This document shows, one piece after another, positions 14,107-14,340 of a DNA stretch of 14,340 nucleotides. The position numbers were made by a program, and so were the translations under genes. Position 1 is the first letter of the stretch. Every line of letters starts with the position of its first letter. Source of the DNA: JANWKA01 sp035533815 (GTDB taxonomy: Bacteria > Bacteroidota > Bacteroidia > Chitinophagales > Chitinophagaceae); assembly GCA_035533815.1 (NCBI GenBank), contig DATLTB010000052.1:1-14340 (forward strand). The letters are read 5' to 3'. The notes beneath the pieces are model-generated. The model had not been told where the DNA came from and searched no databases. It saw nothing but the letters and a program-made list of their open reading frames with translations.

Positions 14107-14340
14107 TTGATTCTGTTTTTGTTGTATTTATTGTGCTTGAAATTAATGTTTTTGTTGCTGTGGGGTTTGATATTGCCATTTGGCCTGGGCTGGAAATTGC
14201 GCCGTTTATTGAGGCGGAAACTGTTATCCGGACTGAAATTGGTAAAGGTATACGTGTTCTGGTAAATCAACTGATTATCCGTCATTAAAGCCAATTCATT
14301 TTTGATCATATCGTCGTGTACGCTTTCCTTATGCCAGTTC
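14103..14340 (-). CDS. DUF4290 family protein, C-terminal part
   Basis: The last 78 residues of a gene that runs off the right edge of the window. The segment NWHKESVHDDMIKNELALM matches what I recall of the C-terminal part of DUF4290 proteins, which in Bacteroidota lie directly before murA. The final 45 or so residues are a low-complexity tail rich in Asn, Lys, Arg and Phe (for example NRNFQPRPNGN-like stretches), probably disordered. The TGA stop shares four bases with the GTG start of murA. Function unknown; the family is a hypothetical protein conserved in the phylum. Confidence 0.8.
   Translation of the reverse strand, partial: NWHKESVHDDMIKNELALMTDNQLIYQNTYTFTNFSPDNSFRLNKRRNFQPRPNGNIKPHSNKNINFKHNKYNKNRIK

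Noticed and set aside
13090..14265. A 391-codon open frame on the plus strand opposite murA
   Set aside because: It is antisense to a clear murA and its translation is His/Gln/Pro-rich with no family resemblance. It is a codon-bias shadow.

Overview
The window reads as a chromosomal segment of a Bacteroidota bacterium, most likely from the Chitinophagales/Chitinophagaceae side of the phylum. The grounds are the DUF4290-murA-gmk gene string, a MurA with Asp in place of the catalytic Cys, a type III pantothenate kinase beside LptC, promoter-like TTG-N(19-21)-TAnnTTTG elements, and a general lack of Shine-Dalgarno sequences. Species is inferred from family resemblance only. No rRNA, tRNA, CRISPR array, insertion sequence or phage gene was recognised.

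Left part (1-4740): a small secreted class I cytochrome c on the minus strand; a 406-base gap with a good promoter and an unusual inverted repeat; a family 2 glycosyltransferase on the plus strand; and a convergent minus-strand WaaE/KdtX-like LPS-core glycosyltransferase. Diverging from the latter is a tight plus-strand operon of a stand-alone Lon substrate-binding-domain protein, CoaX and LptC. It is closed by a perfect 15-bp hairpin terminator at 4696-4734.

Middle part (4741-10607): after an AT-rich spacer, three minus-strand genes run, in transcription order, from a 1134-residue envelope protein (GH18-like hydrolase, NodB polysaccharide deacetylase and membrane GT2 synthase in one chain), through an OmpA-like lipoprotein, to TatC. 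A 481-base non-coding stretch with a hairpin lies upstream of the large gene.

Right part (10608-14340): a CNNM/CorC-type DUF21-CBS-CorC_HlyC membrane protein with a promoter so close to its ATG that the mRNA may be leaderless; a 315-base gap; then the minus-strand operon DUF4290 (partial, runs off the window)-murA-gmk, with a GTGA overlap between the first two.

Most genes concern the cell envelope: peptidoglycan precursor (MurA), LPS transport (LptC), LPS or surface sugars (two GT2s), a predicted extracellular polysaccharide (GH18-NodB-GT2), peptidoglycan anchoring (OmpA) and folded-protein export (TatC). CoaX and Gmk are housekeeping metabolism. The most distinctive item is the three-enzyme fusion, which looks like a one-polypeptide counterpart of the PgaB/PgaC pair. 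Three starts are non-ATG (murA GTG, gmk GTG, lptC TTG).
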